This document shows, one piece after another, positions 23,450 to 33,589 of a DNA stretch of 64,000 nt. The translations under genes and the position numbers were made by a program. The stretch comes from Spinacia oleracea (Eukaryota; Streptophyta; Magnoliopsida; Caryophyllales; Amaranthaceae), in contig NC_079488.1 in NCBI RefSeq assembly GCF_020520425.1, positions 31,487,247-31,551,246 of the forward strand, given 5' to 3'. How positions within the stretch are numbered: the first letter of the stretch is position 1; the number at the start of each line of letters is the position of its first letter. The notes beneath the pieces were generated by a model. It had not been told where the DNA came from and did no database searches. It saw only the letters and a program-made list of their open reading frames with translations.

Positions 23450-24340
23450 ATTTTTTGTGTTTGTATGTAGTCGAATTCTAAGTTTGATATAGTTACTCTC
23501 AATGATTTTTAATTGTTTGATATATGAGAGTAATTATAACTTTTGCAGTATTTGTGTCATATTGTTCAATTTACTTATTTTAAATATAGTTTCTATTTGA
23601 ATGAAATAGTTACCTTTCTTCAAATATAGTTACTCTTATAAATTTGTAAGTCATATGATGGCATAACGAAAGTTACTATATTATCAAAATAGTGACTATA
23701 TTTTATATAGAGTTACTATATGTAAAGAAGGGTGACCACTAAATGTGAAGAGTTGGTATATATAAAAAGTGAATAATTTTGTGTATAAATTCAAATAGTT
23801 ACTATCTTACAGATATAGTTATCTTTAATAAGATACAATTACTCTCTTTTTTATGGTATTTTATTTTTGAGTAACATATAGTTACTATAAGTCATTTTGA
23901 TTGCATAAAAAACGTTACTATATTTTTTTAGAATAGTAACTATATTGTTCTAAGAGTTACTATATTTTTTAAATAGTAACTATATTTTATAAAAAGTTAC
24001 TATATTGTAAAAAAAGTAAGTATATTTTATAAAGAGTTACTATATTATCAGAATAGTAACTATATTTTATTAAGAGTTACTATATTGTCAAAATAGTAAC
24101 TATATTTTATAAAGAGTTACTATATTTTCAGAATAGTAACTATATTGTATTAAGAGATACTATATTGTCAAAATAGTAACTATTTTATAACGAGTTACTA
24201 TAAATAAAAATTGTGTGTTTATAAAGAGTTACTATACTGAATGTATAGTAACTATGTATTGTAAAGGAGAACTATAGTATAAACACTCAATAAATTTGTT
24301 TAAAAATGTTGAAGTAACTGTATATGATAATAAAACAAGA
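23450..24340. repeat. Motif array between the convergent genes
   Basis: The space between the Ulp1-like stop and the transposase stop is filled by GTTACTATA units. From about 23880 they alternate with the complementary TAGTAACTATA, giving inverted pairs spaced ~20 bp. This segment probably contains both 3' UTRs and polyadenylation sites. Confidence 0.88.
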
Positions 24341-24346
24341 ACATCA

Positions 24347-27300
24347 CTAAAATAGTTGTTCTTTAGGTGTAAATAATTGAATATTGGGTGTCTTGGATCC
24401 AAATTCTTTGTGTTTCTTTTTTCCTTTCTTTGATGGCTGCTTGTAATTGTCATATTGACCCTTTATTCTCTTCTTACTCTTTCCTTTAGTATTAGCACGA
24501 TCAGGATCAAGCACAATTGTTATTTCAGAATTAGTTGATTCCCCGTCTTGTGTTTCTCGTTGTGCTTCAGCTTTTGCCTTTTCTTGTTCTGCTATCTTTG
24601 CAGCTTCTTCTTTTGCCTTCCTTTCTTCTTCCTTTTTTATGATTTCATCAACTGCTTTATTATCCATTTTAAACTTCTCCTCGATAAATTTTCTGGCCTT
24701 TGCTATCTTATGCCCTTTCAAAATTAAGTTATAGTATCTGTGGTATAGAGTTTAAGTGTTAAGTAAAATATCAACTGTAATTGTAAATATATGAAAATGA
24801 ACTAATGTATATTGAAAAAATTACCTTCTGATCATATGTAATCTCCAACCAGTAAAATTGTTGATTTCACCTTTCTCCCTTTTTATTGTATCAACCCTTT
24901 CCCATATCTGTTTCTTTGCATATCTAGTCCATCTTGTTGTTATGTAACGATCTGGAATTGTATTGATTGAATGTAAATGCAATATTCTTAAACAATGGAA
25001 GCACAACCATCCAGATTCTTCAAAGTTTTTGCATGTGCAAGTGACGGTTGAATCTTCCATTTTGTATTGAACTTCTTGCCTTGATCCTGTTAGATTATTT
25101 ACATATAATGTAATATTATTCAAAAGAACATCTACTCTAAATATTAAATAAAGATTTATAGTTTTTTTACCTGTTATTCCTTCTATCCACACTTCAAAAA
25201 ACACTGTTCTTCCTACACTTCCCTTGAACATTGTACTACTTGCCACAGAAAGCTTGAACTCTTCTTCAAAATCACGAAAAAGTGTTATCGTGTATACATT
25301 TGCTGCTTGTTTTAATATAGCACTCATACTTAGCTCTGAAGTTGGTATTCCCCTTGTACAGTCAAAGTCGTCTTTTTCTTCGGTTTTTCTCCATCGATTT
25401 ATTGTAGCTTGAAAAATACTATAGAACTCTGTTAATGTTGTATTTTTATTTGCTTTAAAACCAACAGCATGGTTTGTACTTTCACTTCTTTGTGAAGAAA
25501 GTATACCGGCAGAAAAAAAATCTTTACTTAAAGCTGTACACCATTTTTCTTTAAGACCATACAATCTGTTGAACCAGTCATCTTTTTCCAGCTTAAAAGT
25601 GTTGATCATAGATTTCCAAGTTTCTTCAAAATCATTTGGTGTTATACACCCACTTAAACACTTGTAGAATGCGTTTTTGAAGTTTTTATCAGACTTCAAT
25701 AAACCAAACCTACTGTTTGCATTTTTACTCAAGTGCCACAAGCATAACCTGTGTCTTGAAGAAGGAAAAACCTGAAAAACAATAATGAATATATATAGTT
25801 CCACAAAATAGTAACTATATTTTATAAAGAGTTACTATACTTTATAAAGAATTACTATATTGTCAAAATATTAACTATATTTTAATAAGAGTTTCTATAT
25901 TTTCAAAATAGTAACTATATTTAATAAATAGTTACTATATTGTCAAAATAGTAACTATACTTTATAAAGTGTTACTATAATTTTAGAATAGTAACTATAT
26001 TGAATTAAGAGTTACTATATTGTCAAAATAGTAACTATATTTTATAAAGAGATACTATATTGTTAAAATAGTAACTATATTTTATAAAGAGTTACTATAT
26101 TGTCAAAATAGTAACTATAATATATGAAGAGGTACCTGTTCTATTCCAGCAGCAATAGCTGCATCTTGATCAGTGAAAATTGATATAGGGTGCTTTCCTC
26201 CCATAGCCTTCAGAAAAGTTTCAAACACCCAAACGAAAGATTCTGTGGTTTCATCCCCAATGAAAGCACAAGCAAACATTGTGTTTTTCCAATGGTTATT
26301 GATACCAACAAATGGAGCACATATGAGATTGTACTTATTGGTTCTGAATGTAGTATCAAAAACTAGAACATCTCCATATATTTTGTAATCTTCTCTCATT
26401 ATAGAATCCCTCCAAAATAGGCACTCAACTTTTCCTTCAGCATTGAGTCTTACTCTGAAAAAGAACTCGGGATCTATTGATTGTATGTCATACAGTTTGT
26501 TCACTAGTGTTTGTGAATCCTTGCCATCAATTTGCTTCATTTTTAACTTGTAGCAGTAGTTTAGATGATCAATCATCGTATGACCTACACAGTCGTCTCC
26601 GCCAGTTTCTGTTGACATATACCTATAAGACTCCATTGGTCTTAGACCACATTCTGACATTGCCTCAATAGCTTCTTTTTTAGGTTCTGTCATTTGTCGT
26701 TCCGATCGGTGGAGATAATTACTTATTTCTCTTATCAATGGGTGATTATGTACCACTACATGCTTTTCTATTTCAAAATCTCCATTTTCATTCTTCTTTG
26801 CAAATATTTGAGCTTCACATTTTGTTCTTGTTATCATAACCCTCTTTCTCCTTTCTTTCTTTTTTGCATCTGATTGATCATCTTCATTTTTGAGTTCTTT
26901 GTTTTTAGGAGGGTCTCTTATTCCAGCAGCAGAGCAGTAGAAGTATTTTCCATTAACAATTGTGGTTCCTTCTTTATATCTATTCTTCCCTTTTCGTACA
27001 CTAAAACCAATAATAGCAGCATGTTTGCAATATAGATCATAAATCTCATCGGTTGTTTTCCTTGCTTCTCCAATTAAACTGCCATCTAATTCTTTATCAA
27101 TGTTTTCTTCCTGCTCATTATTTGGATTTTCAAAGATGTTGTGGTTTGTATCAATTGAATGTATTATTGAACCTGTACAAATACAAATATAGTTATCATT
27201 AAATGTGATAGTTACTCTTAATATTTATATAGTTACTCGTTATATTTTATAGTTACTATATAATTAACATAGTTACTTAGGATCTATTGATTGTTATAGT

Positions 27301-28993
27301 TACTCTACAGTTAATATAGTTATTCTTTATATGTTATAGTTACTATAAGTTAAATGTAGTTTATTGCTTATATAGATTATTTCGTTATGTGAAGTTACTC
27401 TATAATTAATATAGTTACCTTTCATAAATTATAGTTACTTTATTATAAATATAGTTATCATTATATGGGATAGTTATTCTTCATTTTATACAATTACTGT
27501 TTATATATTATAGTTACTCACAGTTAATATAACTCCTTTTTATATGTTATAGTTACTCTACAGTATATAGTTCTTCTTTATATGTGATAGTTACTCTTCA
27601 TTTTATATAGTTACTTTTTATATGTTATAGTTACTCTATATTTAACATTGTTACTTAAGATCTATTGATTGTTATAGTTACTCTACAGTTCATATAGTTA
27701 CTCTTTACATGTAATAGTTAATCTATATTTAACATGCTTACTTAGGATCTATTGATTGTTATAGTTACTCTACAGTTAATATAGTTATTCTTTATATGTT
27801 ATAGTTACTATAAGTTAAATGTAGTTTATTACTTATATAGATTATTTCGTTATGTGAAGTTACTCTATAATTAATATAGTTACCTTTCATAAATTATAGT
27901 TACTTTATTATAAATATAGTTATCATTATATGGGATAGTTACTCTTCATTTTATACAGTTAATGTTTATATATTATAGTTACTATAACTCCTTTTTATAT
28001 GTGATAGTTACTCTACAGTATATAGTTCTTCTTTATATGTGATAGTTACTCTTCATTTTATATAGTTACTTTTTATATGTTATAGTTACTCTATATTTAA
28101 CATTGTTACTTAAGATCTATTGATTGTTATAGTTACTCTACAGTTCATATAGTTACTCTTTACATGTAATAGTTACTCTATATTTAACATACTTACTTAG
28201 GATCTATTGATTGTTATAGTTACTCTACAGTTAATACAGTTATTCTTTATATGTTATAGTTACTATAAATTAAATGTAGTTATTTCTTATTTATATTATT
28301 TCGTTATGTGAAGTTACTCTATAATTAATATAGTTACCATTCATAAATTATAGTTACTTTATTTTAAATATAGTTATCATTATATGTGATAGTTACTCTT
28401 TATTTTATATAGTTACTGTTTATATATTATAGTTACTCACACTTAATATAACTCTTGTTTATATGTGATAGTTACTCTACAGTATATAGTTCTTCTTTAT
28501 ATGTGATAGTTACTCTTCATTTTATATAGTTAGTCTCCATAGTTTATAGTTACTCTACAGTTACTATAAGTCCTGTCTATATGAGATAGTTACTCTACAT
28601 TAAACATAGTTTCTCTTTGTATGTTATAGTTACTCTGCGTTAAATATAATTCCTCTTTCTATGTTAGTTACACTATTGCAATTATAATATGTTAACTATA
28701 TCAATATAACAGTTACTATATATATATATTAAAAGATACTATATCATACCTTCTTCAATACATTGATTTGCAACCATAACTTGCTGAGATGTGCCTTCAT
28801 CTTCAACATCATATACTTCTCTATGATTCTCTAAGTTTTCTAAAATAATAATAATTACTCAATGAGTATGAAAGTTACTATAATTTTTTTCGTAGTTAGT
28901 TATTAGGATTCGAATATTACCGTCATAATTATACAATTTTTCTTCTATTGCGCGATTTAAATCGATATTCAAATCGATTAAATCGTCCTCCAT
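24347..28993 (-). CDS. MULE transposase, FAR1/FHY3-like (MURA type)
   Basis: Six exons on the minus strand: 28993-28921, 28839-28750, 27172-26136, 25771-25171, 25086-24825, 24737-24347. They sum to 2,454 nt, an uninterrupted frame of 817 codons plus stop. Domains in order: FAR1 DNA-binding region (~96-190, starting DEIYDLYCKHAAIIGFSV), MULE DDE domain with Asp in VLVFDTTF (~327), Asp in FTDQDAA (~389) and Glu in QRSESTN (~497), WH motif in CLWHLSKN (~412), SWIM zinc finger C617-x-C619...C629-x-H631 (VTCTCKNF, LCFH), then a Lys-rich coiled tail. An in-frame upstream ATG at 29101 would add 36 residues; I chose the ATG giving MEDDLIDLN. The protein should bind the element ends and catalyse its transposition in the nucleus. 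The intact frame suggests recent activity. Confidence 0.85.
25800..26130. repeat. Palindromic motif array, transposase intron 3
   Basis: About 38-40 bp units alternate AGAGTTACTATATTG with TCAAAATAGTAACTATA, so each unit is an inverted pair. They are nearly the same as the units at 23900-24230, on the other side of exons 4-6. Confidence 0.9.
27180..28740. repeat. Motif array with ~460 bp higher-order unit, transposase intron 2
   Basis: A 1.58 kb intron made almost wholly of TATAGTTACTCT- and ATAGTTACTTTTTATATG-type units. A higher-order repeat is evident: TTAGGATCTATTGATTGTTA recurs near 27275, 27740 and 28197 with similar flanks including ATTATTTCGTTATGTGAAG. Confidence 0.9.
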
Positions 28994-29228
28994 TGTTGAA
29001 ACTCGAAGAGAGAAGCTGTTGGAGGAGAGAGAAGCTGCTGTAAGAGAGAGAAGCTCCAGGCTGCTGGAGGAGAGAGATTTCAATTTTAGGGTTTCGCGCA
29101 TTCTGTTATTTTGGAACACGTGATTTCAAACGGTTCAGCGCTGCAAATTACCTAATTACCCTGGTCCATGGTAACCTTAATGGTGGACCGAGTCCATGCA
29201 AGCGGAATTGATGTTTTTATTCTTAACA

Positions 29229-29505
29229 ATTTTAAATTTTATTTTTAAGTGCTCTATAAGTTTGTAGGTGTACTTTTTCCTCTTTTTACGTAGAGAAAAC
29301 CCATAAGTTCGTAGGACGGAATAATAAACATGATTTAACAAAAAAAAATTGAATACATATAAACAAAATATCATATTCATAAATCATAATAATAATCACA
29401 TTTCATAGAAATTGACTAGACTCTAGATAGAATTTAGTACAACTTACTACTAAGCCATGACCAAAACCTTTATTCTCCATCATTACTAAAATTGACTTCA
29501 TAACA
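29229..29505. other. Intergenic, no gene seen
   Basis: AT-rich sequence between the two-gene MULE and the MITE; nothing recognised. Confidence 0.6.
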
Positions 29506-29514
29506 TAAATTAAA

Positions 29515-29986
29515 GGATTTTTTGGTATTTACTACCTTAAAAATACACCATTTTTGTATTTACTACCTTATGAAAAATTTATTTTAAATTACTACCTTAA
29601 AGTTCCATTTTTTTTGTATTCACTACCATTTTACAGTTTTCTCATTTTAAAATTGAGATATCTCTTTCGTTTCTAACATTTCGTAAAAGTTTAAACAAAT
29701 TAAATATAATTTGTAAAATTTTAAAATATTTATGAATTATCAAACGAATTTTTTTGAAATGACGTTCTCAATGAAATTCCTATAGAAAAAGGAAAATAAT
29801 GAACTTTGAATCACTTTAAACGATTAAGAAACGAAAGAGATATCTGAATTTTAAAATGAGAAAACTGTAAAGTGGTAGTAAATAAAAAAAAATTAGAAGT
29901 TTAAGGTAGTAATTTAAAATAAAAATTTCATAAGGTAGTAAATACAAAAGTTGTGTATTTTAAAGGTAGTAAATACCAAAATTTCC
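29515..29986. mobile_element. MITE with 9 bp TSD (MULE-type)
   Basis: A 472 bp foldback element. The ends GGATTTTTTGGTATTTACTA and the complement of GGAAATTTTGGTATTTACTA continue as inverted arms of ~170 bp each. Perfect 9 bp direct repeats TAAATTAAA lie at 29506-29514 and 29987-29995. Short, non-coding and AT-rich. The 9 bp duplication points to Mutator-superfamily mobilisation. It sits 15 bp beyond the AdoMetDC stop codon. Confidence 0.9.
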
Positions 29987-30010
29987 TAAATTAAAATAAG
30001 CAGGGGATAA

Positions 30011-31207
30011 TCAGACGGGTGGCACAAAGTTGTAACCCATGAAACTTCCACCACCGCGAGACGACATATCACCACCATAAGCCGCTGTTTCACCACCACA
30101 AGCCACCATCTCACCACTGCCTTCAGCTGATTCCAACGCCTTCCAAATAGACATAGGTGTGTGCACCTCCCTCACTGGTGTCTCCACTACATAAGTCTTG
30201 TAAACCACAAATCCACCACCTGGCAGCACCTGCCTCACAGCACTCTTACACGTGAAGCCCTCCACATCAGCACCATCGACACTAACCCACTCACGTGCCG
30301 AACCATCTCCAAAGCACGTGACAGCAACCGTGAACTCCTTCGGTTCAAAGCACCTAAGCGCCCTCTGGACTACCGGTTTGAATTGGACCGAGTCAGGGTC
30401 GAACCCCATGGCTTCATAGCTAGCGTAGCTAAACCCATCCTCGGGGGTCACGTGTATGGTCGAGTAGGCCCCACCGTCGATTCCATTCATGGAGTACCCA
30501 CAAGGGTCAAAGTCAAAATCACAGATCACGTGACTGGGGATGATGTCATTAATCCCGGAGACTTTCGTCATCTCCTTGGCCAAGTGCCCCTCCTTTTTGT
30601 AAAAAACAGACGCTTTTTCCTCCTTCAACCCCGTCATGCACATCTCTAGAGTAACCACACCCGTTCGATCCTCCACATCAGCAACATCCGACGCAGAATA
30701 AACATGCCAGGAACGATTCTCGTTCGTCGGATCACCGAGAACATAGGCTTGGGACCCAGATGCCAAATTACCAAAGTACCCATTCAAGTAACTAACTTCC
30801 TCGGAGAAGCTTCTGTGTGGGGACAATTGAGCAGTTGGAAAGTTAAACGTCCCTCTCGAGTAGACCACGCCTGACACAGTGAGTCCAACCGAGTCAGCGA
30901 GTTTGAGAATCGGGTCAATGGCAAGGAGCAGCTTGGTGGTCCCACATGTCTTGAGGATGATCATGTTCGGGTAGACGAACAAACTCGACTCGGAGAGCAC
31001 GTACGAGTCGAACACCGAGTTCGACAGCTTAGACACGATGGTGCATGCGGCTGCGTCGAGGATTGAGTCGATTTGGGAACGGGTTAAGGCTCGGAGTCCT
31101 AACCCGGCTGGGTCACTGAACATGGATGGGTCAGAGAATGTTATCTCGAGACGTTTCTCAAACCCCTCAAATCCGATTGCCGAAACGTTTTCTGGAGAAC
31201 TGGCCAT
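30011..31207 (-). CDS. SAMDC: S-adenosylmethionine decarboxylase proenzyme
   Basis: A single-exon main ORF of 398 codons, start ATG at 31207 (MASSPENVSAIGFEGFEKRL), stop at 30011-30013. The enzyme decarboxylates S-adenosylmethionine to supply aminopropyl groups for spermidine and spermine synthesis in the cytosol. The proenzyme self-cleaves within YVLSESSLFVYP, between Glu73 and Ser74, the new N-terminal Ser becoming the pyruvoyl cofactor. Other conserved features are the catalytic Cys in ILKTCGTTKLLL (about 88), CGYSMNGIDG and STIHVTPEDGFSYASYE. Length is slightly above the usual 350-380. Translation is expected to be polyamine-controlled by the two uORFs upstream. A MITE lies just past the stop. 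Confidence 0.97.
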   Translation of the reverse strand: MASSPENVSAIGFEGFEKRLEITFSDPSMFSDPAGLGLRALTRSQIDSILDAAACTIVSKLSNSVFDSYVLSESSLFVYPNMIILKTCGTTKLLLAIDPILKLADSVGLTVSGVVYSRGTFNFPTAQLSPHRSFSEEVSYLNGYFGNLASGSQAYVLGDPTNENRSWHVYSASDVADVEDRTGVVTLEMCMTGLKEEKASVFYKKEGHLAKEMTKVSGINDIIPSHVICDFDFDPCGYSMNGIDGGAYSTIHVTPEDGFSYASYEAMGFDPDSVQFKPVVQRALRCFEPKEFTVAVTCFGDGSAREWVSVDGADVEGFTCKSAVRQVLPGGGFVVYKTYVVETPVREVHTPMSIWKALESAEGSGEMVACGGETAAYGGDMSSRGGGSFMGYNFVPPV

Positions 31208-31304
31208 GGCTAACAATTGGAATTTAAAACTTCTTCTTGTAGACTAATTATTGCTGAATTAAAAATTAAATAACGAAATCTATGCTACTGGAGTTGCGGA
31301 AATA

Positions 31305-31647
31305 TCAGGATGGCTTCCTCTGGCACTGCAAAACAAACAAATAAACAACCGGAAAACATAAATTAGAGACAATTCGCCGGTAATTGGTCGTATAATACAA
31401 CCGGAAAACATAAATTAGCGACAATTCGCCGGTAATTATCGTGTAATACAACATGTAGTAACCCGAAACAGGGGATTGAGAAGGGAAGAAGACATACGTT
31501 GGAGTAAGCAGCAGATCGGAATTTTTGAATACCACCGTCAGGTCGAACGTCTTCAATGATGTAACCAAGAGGAGCTTCGTAATTAACCCTATTATTATTA
31601 TTAGAACTACTACTGCTGGACTTCTTTTTCCCACCTTTCGACTCCAT
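31305..31647 (-). CDS. Conserved small uORF of AdoMetDC
   Basis: A 56-codon peptide in two exons: 31647-31498 and 31325-31305, joined across a GT..AG intron (31497-31326, GTATGTC donor, TTTTGCAG acceptor). It starts MESKGGKKKSSSSSS and ends FRSAAYSN|CQRKPS, the strongly conserved plant AdoMetDC uORF. An insertion of four Asn follows the Ser run. In plants this peptide stalls ribosomes when polyamine levels are high and so represses the main ORF, whose ATG is 97 nt downstream of the uORF stop. Confidence 0.95.
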
Positions 31648-31655
31648 TAAAACAT
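31647..31655 (-). promoter_or_regulatory. Tiny uORF overlapping the small uORF
   Basis: ATG TTT TAA, whose last A is the first base of the small uORF start codon (TAATG). This one-base overlap is the known plant AdoMetDC arrangement: the tiny uORF lets ribosomes bypass the small uORF when polyamines are low. Confidence 0.9.
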
Positions 31656-31678
31656 TCACGCTGATTTCTGTTTTCAAT

Positions 31679-31805
31679 CTGTATCAATTCATCAAACAAA
31701 ATCTCAAATCAATCATGAATAAGAATAAAAATTTCTTAATTAATCGACAGAATGCAGATTAAAAAATAACTACAAGAAAATTAACAAAGAAGATTAGAAA
31801 TTTAC
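31679..31805 (-). other. Probable first 5' leader intron of AdoMetDC
   Basis: On the minus strand, ATAATC|GTAAATTTC and a GATACAG|ATTG acceptor bracket 127 bp of AT-rich sequence upstream of the uORFs. Plant AdoMetDC leaders often contain introns; this one is inferred from splice-site appearance only. Confidence 0.55.
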
Positions 31806-31971
31806 GATTATGGCGACGGATAATTGCGATAGAATTCACGATCTTTGAAACGGAAATTGGGAATAAAATTGGGGGAAGCAAGAAAGGAGGAGAAAGGAAA
31901 CGGGAATTTTGAGGAGAAAAGGTTGTTTTGTTTTGTTTTGTGTGTGAGAGAGAATAGGAGGAAAACAGGGT

Positions 31972-31979
31972 AATTTATA
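31972..31979 (-). promoter_or_regulatory. TATA box of AdoMetDC
   Basis: TATAAATT on the minus strand, followed about 30-60 bp downstream by a CT/CA-rich start region (TCTCTCTCACACAC). Position fits the leader exon and uORFs. Confidence 0.6.
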
Positions 31980-31999
31980 GAACCCTAATTCGAGTGATC

Positions 32000-33477
32000 C
32001 AGGATTTTCAGGGGAGTTTTATGCGGGGGAGGGCTTCTGGAATCTGGAGTTTTGGACTAGTAGAGTTTGAGGTGGGGTAATTGACTAGATTCTGGTTTGG
32101 GGGCCTGTTTATATATTCGTTTATGATTGATTATTACGGAGTATCTTTTTATAAGGGCCCGACTTACACTTGGGGCCCAAGTAAATGAAGTCTTTTCTTT
32201 TTCTTATTTGACGGGAAGTAAATGAAGTCATATATGGTTTAACTTATTTTAACATAGTAAAATAGAGTGAAAATTTATTTTTTACTACCTATAAAAGTTT
32301 TTTTTTTTTTTTTATCAATTAAAATTGAAAAAATATAGATGAAACCGTATAACAGTAATAGCAGTAATATTAAATTGTTAAGTTAAAATAAAACTCTTAT
32401 ATATATCAACTGCTATATTTTATATACTTCCTTCGATTTTAATACTCGCAACGTTTGTATATTTTACACTATTTACATATTCTATTTTGACTATTGTTGG
32501 TAAAACATAATCATGTAGGATCTTGTAGAATCTTGTTGGTAAAACATAATCATGTAAAATAAAACATAATCATGTATGATCTTGTTAGATTGGTCTCAAT
32601 TTGTATTTTCAAAATATTAACTTTTTATAATTTTTGCTTAAAGTGAATTAAAGATATTAATGATCAAAGTTTTGTATTGGCATGCGGGTAAGTTATCAAC
32701 GTTGCAAGTATTAAAAATCAGAGGAAGCATTAGATTAGATTAGATTTTTTTATTTTGTAGTGAATTTCGTTTTAGATTTATTTTTTAGCTATTACGAAGT
32801 AGAATGTTTAATTTTGGATGAAGTTGTATATGCATAATATTAGTAATTAATTAATAAAAATATCCACGTGGCACCTAATTATTTATTTACGTTGCATTTG
32901 ACTTTTTTAATTCAAAAATAATTTCGAAATCATATTTTTCATTGGCCGAGACCATTAGGTTTCCTACATGGCACTCTAATATTGGATTAGAGTTTGATTT
33001 TGGATTGAATTTTTTTAGATGAGTGTTTAATTTTGGATGCATTTTATTTTAGATTTATTTTTTAATTATTAGAGTGTTTGATTTTGGATGGAGTTGAATA
33101 TATTAGTAATTAATTAATTAAGATTTATGTGGCACCTAATTAATTATCTACATGGCACTCGATTTTTTTAATTCAAAAATAAATTAGAAATCTTATTTTT
33201 CATTGGCCGAAACCATTAGATTTCCTACCCACAACTATAATAGCTCAGTGAATATGCTTCCATTATTTATATATATTAGATATATTTATGATATTTTCTC
33301 TTCTTCAACGATTTCATGTACTTAACTTTATTTCTAATTTTACACCATTCCAAATGGAAGAGAATTGAAGAAATATTTTTTTATAAACATTTTGAAAGAT
33401 ATTCATGCGGGAGCTTGTTCTATTCGTCTCGGTTTATAGTTTCACAATATGAAGTTTTTATATTTTTTTGACGTACG
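32000..33477. other. AT-rich upstream region with dispersed repeats
   Basis: No gene is seen. It contains a MITE-like copy (32427-32727) and, from 32740, repeated phrases such as TTTGATTTTGGATTGAATTT, CCACGTGGCACCTAATTA and TTCATTGGCCGA. The same phrases recur at 61591-62450 on the far side of the gypsy element, so the gypsy inserted within this repeat. Confidence 0.7.
32427..32727. mobile_element. MITE-like repeat, solo copy
   Basis: Begins CTTCCTTCGATTTTAATACT and ends with a near-complement, AAGTATTAAAAATCAGAGGAAG. A second copy at 62847-63395 shares interior phrases (AAAACATAATCATGTAGGATC-like, GTATTGGCATGCG) but contains another MITE. Terminal repeats are imperfect; superfamily not assigned. 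Confidence 0.65.
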
Positions 33478-33589
33478 TGTTGTGGGATCTTTTACGGTGA
33501 TGACGTGTCACGCGTTACTCAGAGGTATCAAGTATGAGCTGACACGAACTTCTGGCAACCTGCAAAACATGAATATTCCCGTAGGAATA
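33478..33589 (-). repeat. Gypsy 3' LTR, outer piece
   Basis: Homologous to 61104-61214 of the right LTR (GGGATCTTTTACGGTGATGA). The piece ends at GAATA, the target site duplicated by Copia-2. Confidence 0.9.

Larger units (their letters stand above)
16787..29210. mobile_element. Two-gene MULE: FAR1/MURA transposase plus Ulp1-like protease
   Basis: Boundaries come from a perfect 18 bp direct repeat, ATGTTTTTATTCTTAACA, at 16769-16786 and 29211-29228, and from inverted sequence just inside: TATGGACCAGGGTA near 16819-16832 and its complement near 29151-29170. There are no long TIRs. Two genes converge: a Ulp1-like gene on plus and a MULE transposase gene on minus, with promoters next to the two ends. 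Arabidopsis KAONASHI MULEs are known to carry ULP1-like genes and some lack TIRs, so the composition has precedent. All introns and the gap between the genes are filled with GTTACTATA-type repeats. The 18 bp flank is longer than the usual 9-11 bp MULE duplication, so exact ends remain uncertain. Confidence 0.8.

Noticed and set aside
16787-29210. Helitron or LINE origin for the two-gene element, because of the long flanking repeat
   Set aside because: It encodes a MULE D-D-E transposase with FAR1 and SWIM domains and no Rep/helicase or reverse transcriptase.
30161-30649. 162-residue plus-strand ORF opposite AdoMetDC
   Set aside because: Shadow of the well-supported minus-strand gene.
31363-31677. 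104-residue ORF covering the AdoMetDC uORF
   Set aside because: Its start would be a TTG and its C-terminal half is intron; the conserved peptide uses the ATG at 31647 and is spliced to CQRKPS.
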